Positions 31,734 through 33,434 of a DNA stretch of 33,434 bases are shown here, one piece after another; within the stretch, counting starts at the first letter, position 1; each line of letters opens with the position of its first letter. Below the pieces are notes generated by a model. That model was not told where the DNA came from. It searched no databases and worked only from the letters and a program-made list of their open reading frames with translations. The position numbers were made by a program, and so were the translations under genes. Origin of the DNA: Deltaproteobacteria bacterium. GTDB lineage: Bacteria; UBA10199; JACPAL01. Where the stretch lies: NCBI GenBank assembly GCA_016180855.1, contig JACPAL010000024.1, positions 1 to 33,434 of the forward strand. The letters run 5' to 3'.

Positions 31734-33023
31734 ATGAGGCATGGAAACATAAACACCAAGTTGAAGAGACAATTCTCCATTCTTCTTGTAACACTTTTGA
31801 CCTTTCTCCCTCTCTATGCCGATCCCAAGAAGGAAGAGGAGGCAAAGGTTCCGCCGGTCCCATACGAAGAGCTCGATCTCTTCGCAAAGGTCTACCATTA
31901 CATCCAAAACCATTACGTTGAAGAGGTCGATGGCAAAAAGGTGATTGAGGGGGCGATTGACGGGATGCTCCGCTCGCTCGATCCCCACTCCAGTTTTTTA
32001 AGGCGTGATGTCTACAACGAGCTCAAGGTCGATACGGAGGGACAATTTGGGGGTATCGGTATCGAAATTACAATAAAAGATGAGGTGCTGACCGTTGTCA
32101 CCCCGCTTGAGGGGACACCGGCCTATAAGGCGAAGATCGAGGCCGGCGACAAGATCATCAAGATCGATGGCACTCCCACTAGAGAGATGTCACTCGCCGA
32201 TGCCGTTTCAAAGATGCGCGGCAAGAAGGGGTCCAAAATTACGCTCACGTTGGTGCGAGAAGGGAAGAAGCAACCGTTCGACGTCGTGCTCACGCGTGAG
32301 GTGATCCATATCCAGAGTGTCCGGTCCGAACTTCTTGAGAAACAGTATGGCTATGTCCGGATCAATTCATTTCAGGAAGGGACGAGCCGTGAACTCACCA
32401 AGGCGTTACAACGACTAGGCAAGGGGACCCTCCTGAAAGGACTCATCCTCGATCTTCGAAACAATCCCGGTGGACTTCTGGATGAGGCAATCGCTGTCGT
32501 CGATTCCTTTCTCAAAGAGGGGGTCATTGTATCGACCAAGAGTCGTGATCAGGAGACCGATCGTAAACTGGCTCAGGACGACGGCAATGAGCCTAATTAT
32601 CCGATCGTTCTCCTCATTAACGGCGGCTCGGCCTCCGCCTCGGAGATCGTTGCGGGGGCGTTGCAGGACCACCACAAGGCGGTCCTCCTGGGAACGACCA
32701 CCTTTGGCAAGGGCTCTGTTCAAACCGTTTATGAGCTCGATAAGGGGACGGCGCTTAAGCTCACGATTGCGCGCTACTACACCGCCTCGGGTCGCTCCAT
32801 CCAGGCCGAGGGGATCAAACCGGATATCGTGGCAACCCAAGAGGCGCCCAGCTCATCTGAATCCTCCCAATCCTCTATTCGTGAAAAAGACCTTAAAGGG
32901 CATCTGGAAGAGGAGGAGAGAAAATTCGCAAAAGAGAAGGAATCCGAGATTGACCATCAAAAACAGCTGGCACTCAATTATCTCAAGGGGCTCGAGGCGT
33001 TTGTCCCACCGCAACAAAAATAG
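31734..33023 (+). CDS. ctpA: S41-family C-terminal processing protease
   Basis: A 429-residue periplasmic serine protease. A signal peptide (KRQFSILLVTLLTFLPLYA, cleavage near residue 29) is followed by a helical region, a PDZ domain (about 104-185, GGIGIEI to VLTREVI) and the protease domain with nucleophile Ser301 in GGSASASEI and Lys326 in TTFGKGSVQT. Such enzymes trim C-termini of envelope proteins and degrade tmRNA-tagged or misfolded substrates. Its end precedes the tmRNA gene by 65 bp, an intriguing neighbour because CtpA/Prc-type proteases recognise the hydrophobic ends that tmRNA adds. Divergent from the transketolase. Confidence 0.95.
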   Translation: MRHGNINTKLKRQFSILLVTLLTFLPLYADPKKEEEAKVPPVPYEELDLFAKVYHYIQNHYVEEVDGKKVIEGAIDGMLRSLDPHSSFLRRDVYNELKVDTEGQFGGIGIEITIKDEVLTVVTPLEGTPAYKAKIEAGDKIIKIDGTPTREMSLADAVSKMRGKKGSKITLTLVREGKKQPFDVVLTREVIHIQSVRSELLEKQYGYVRINSFQEGTSRELTKALQRLGKGTLLKGLILDLRNNPGGLLDEAIAVVDSFLKEGVIVSTKSRDQETDRKLAQDDGNEPNYPIVLLINGGSASASEIVAGALQDHHKAVLLGTTTFGKGSVQTVYELDKGTALKLTIARYYTASGRSIQAEGIKPDIVATQEAPSSSESSQSSIREKDLKGHLEEEERKFAKEKESEIDHQKQLALNYLKGLEAFVPPQQK

Positions 33024-33038
33024 GGGTCACCTCTGATT

Positions 33039-33066
33039 TGACCTTACAGCCATTCCCATTTATCAT
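33039..33066 (+). promoter_or_regulatory. Sigma-70-like promoter of ssrA
   Basis: TTGACC (33039-33044) and TATCAT (33061-33066) are 16 bp apart, placing the start of transcription about 14 bases before the mature 5' end at 33088. This agrees with RNase P processing of the precursor. Confidence 0.6.
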
Positions 33067-33087
33067 CTCCGGGATTCAAGTGAATGA

Positions 33088-33433
<346 letters not shown>

Positions 33434-33434
33434 A

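Overview
The window reads as one chromosomal stretch of a Gram-negative bacterium. It carries outer-membrane and periplasmic machinery (Pal, a CpoB/YbgF-like protein, beta-barrel-like exported proteins, lipoproteins), TatA, a VKOR-DsbA fusion, a PhaR-family regulator followed by two ArsA-like ATPases, and an animal-type-length transketolase. This mixture suggests a deltaproteobacteria-related lineage, possibly known mostly from metagenomes. That placement is inference from gene content, because no 16S rRNA gene is present. Gene packing is tight, with many 4-bp stop/start overlaps.

Layout. 1-1.7 kb: the 3' end of a secreted Cys-rich repeat protein, then a beta-barrel-like outer-membrane protein. 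1.7-3.2 kb: a divergent cold-shock-domain protein and the VKOR-DsbA fusion. 3.1-8.0 kb (minus strand): pal, a terminator, cpoB-like, ABC ATPase, permease, GldG-like protein and DUF4340-like protein. 8.2-9.0 kb: a degenerate receiver protein with an AT-hook-like tail, translationally coupled to a PilZ protein. 9.0-12.3 kb (minus): PhaR-like regulator, two ArsA-like ATPases, tatA and rpe. 12.3-13.3 kb: an AT-richer accessory island with hairpins and a BrnT/BrnA-type toxin-antitoxin locus whose toxin gene is split by a 120-bp palindromic insertion. 13.3-16.8 kb (minus): priA-def-fmt. 16.9-18.7 kb: a cold-shock protein, two orphan envelope proteins and a tiny Ala/Glu-rich lipoprotein with its own promoter and terminator. 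18.7-22.6 kb: an operon of SDR, 6-pyruvoyl-tetrahydropterin synthase/QueD-like protein, glutamine amidotransferase, MscS channel and MutY. 22.6-29.1 kb: an exported orphan, an MFS transporter and a 1468-codon unrecognised protein. 29.2-33.4 kb: an orphan membrane protein, transketolase, CtpA protease and the tmRNA gene with its promoter.

Most of the content is housekeeping: replication restart, translation initiation and termination quality control, pentose-phosphate enzymes and envelope maintenance. The unusual parts are the interrupted toxin-antitoxin locus, the giant beta-rich orphan protein, the pseudo-receiver/PilZ pair, the SDR lacking its catalytic Tyr beside a pterin enzyme, and the PhaR-ArsA-ArsA operon. 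I did not see a clearly new multi-gene defence or metabolic system; the best candidates for new biology are listed as findings.
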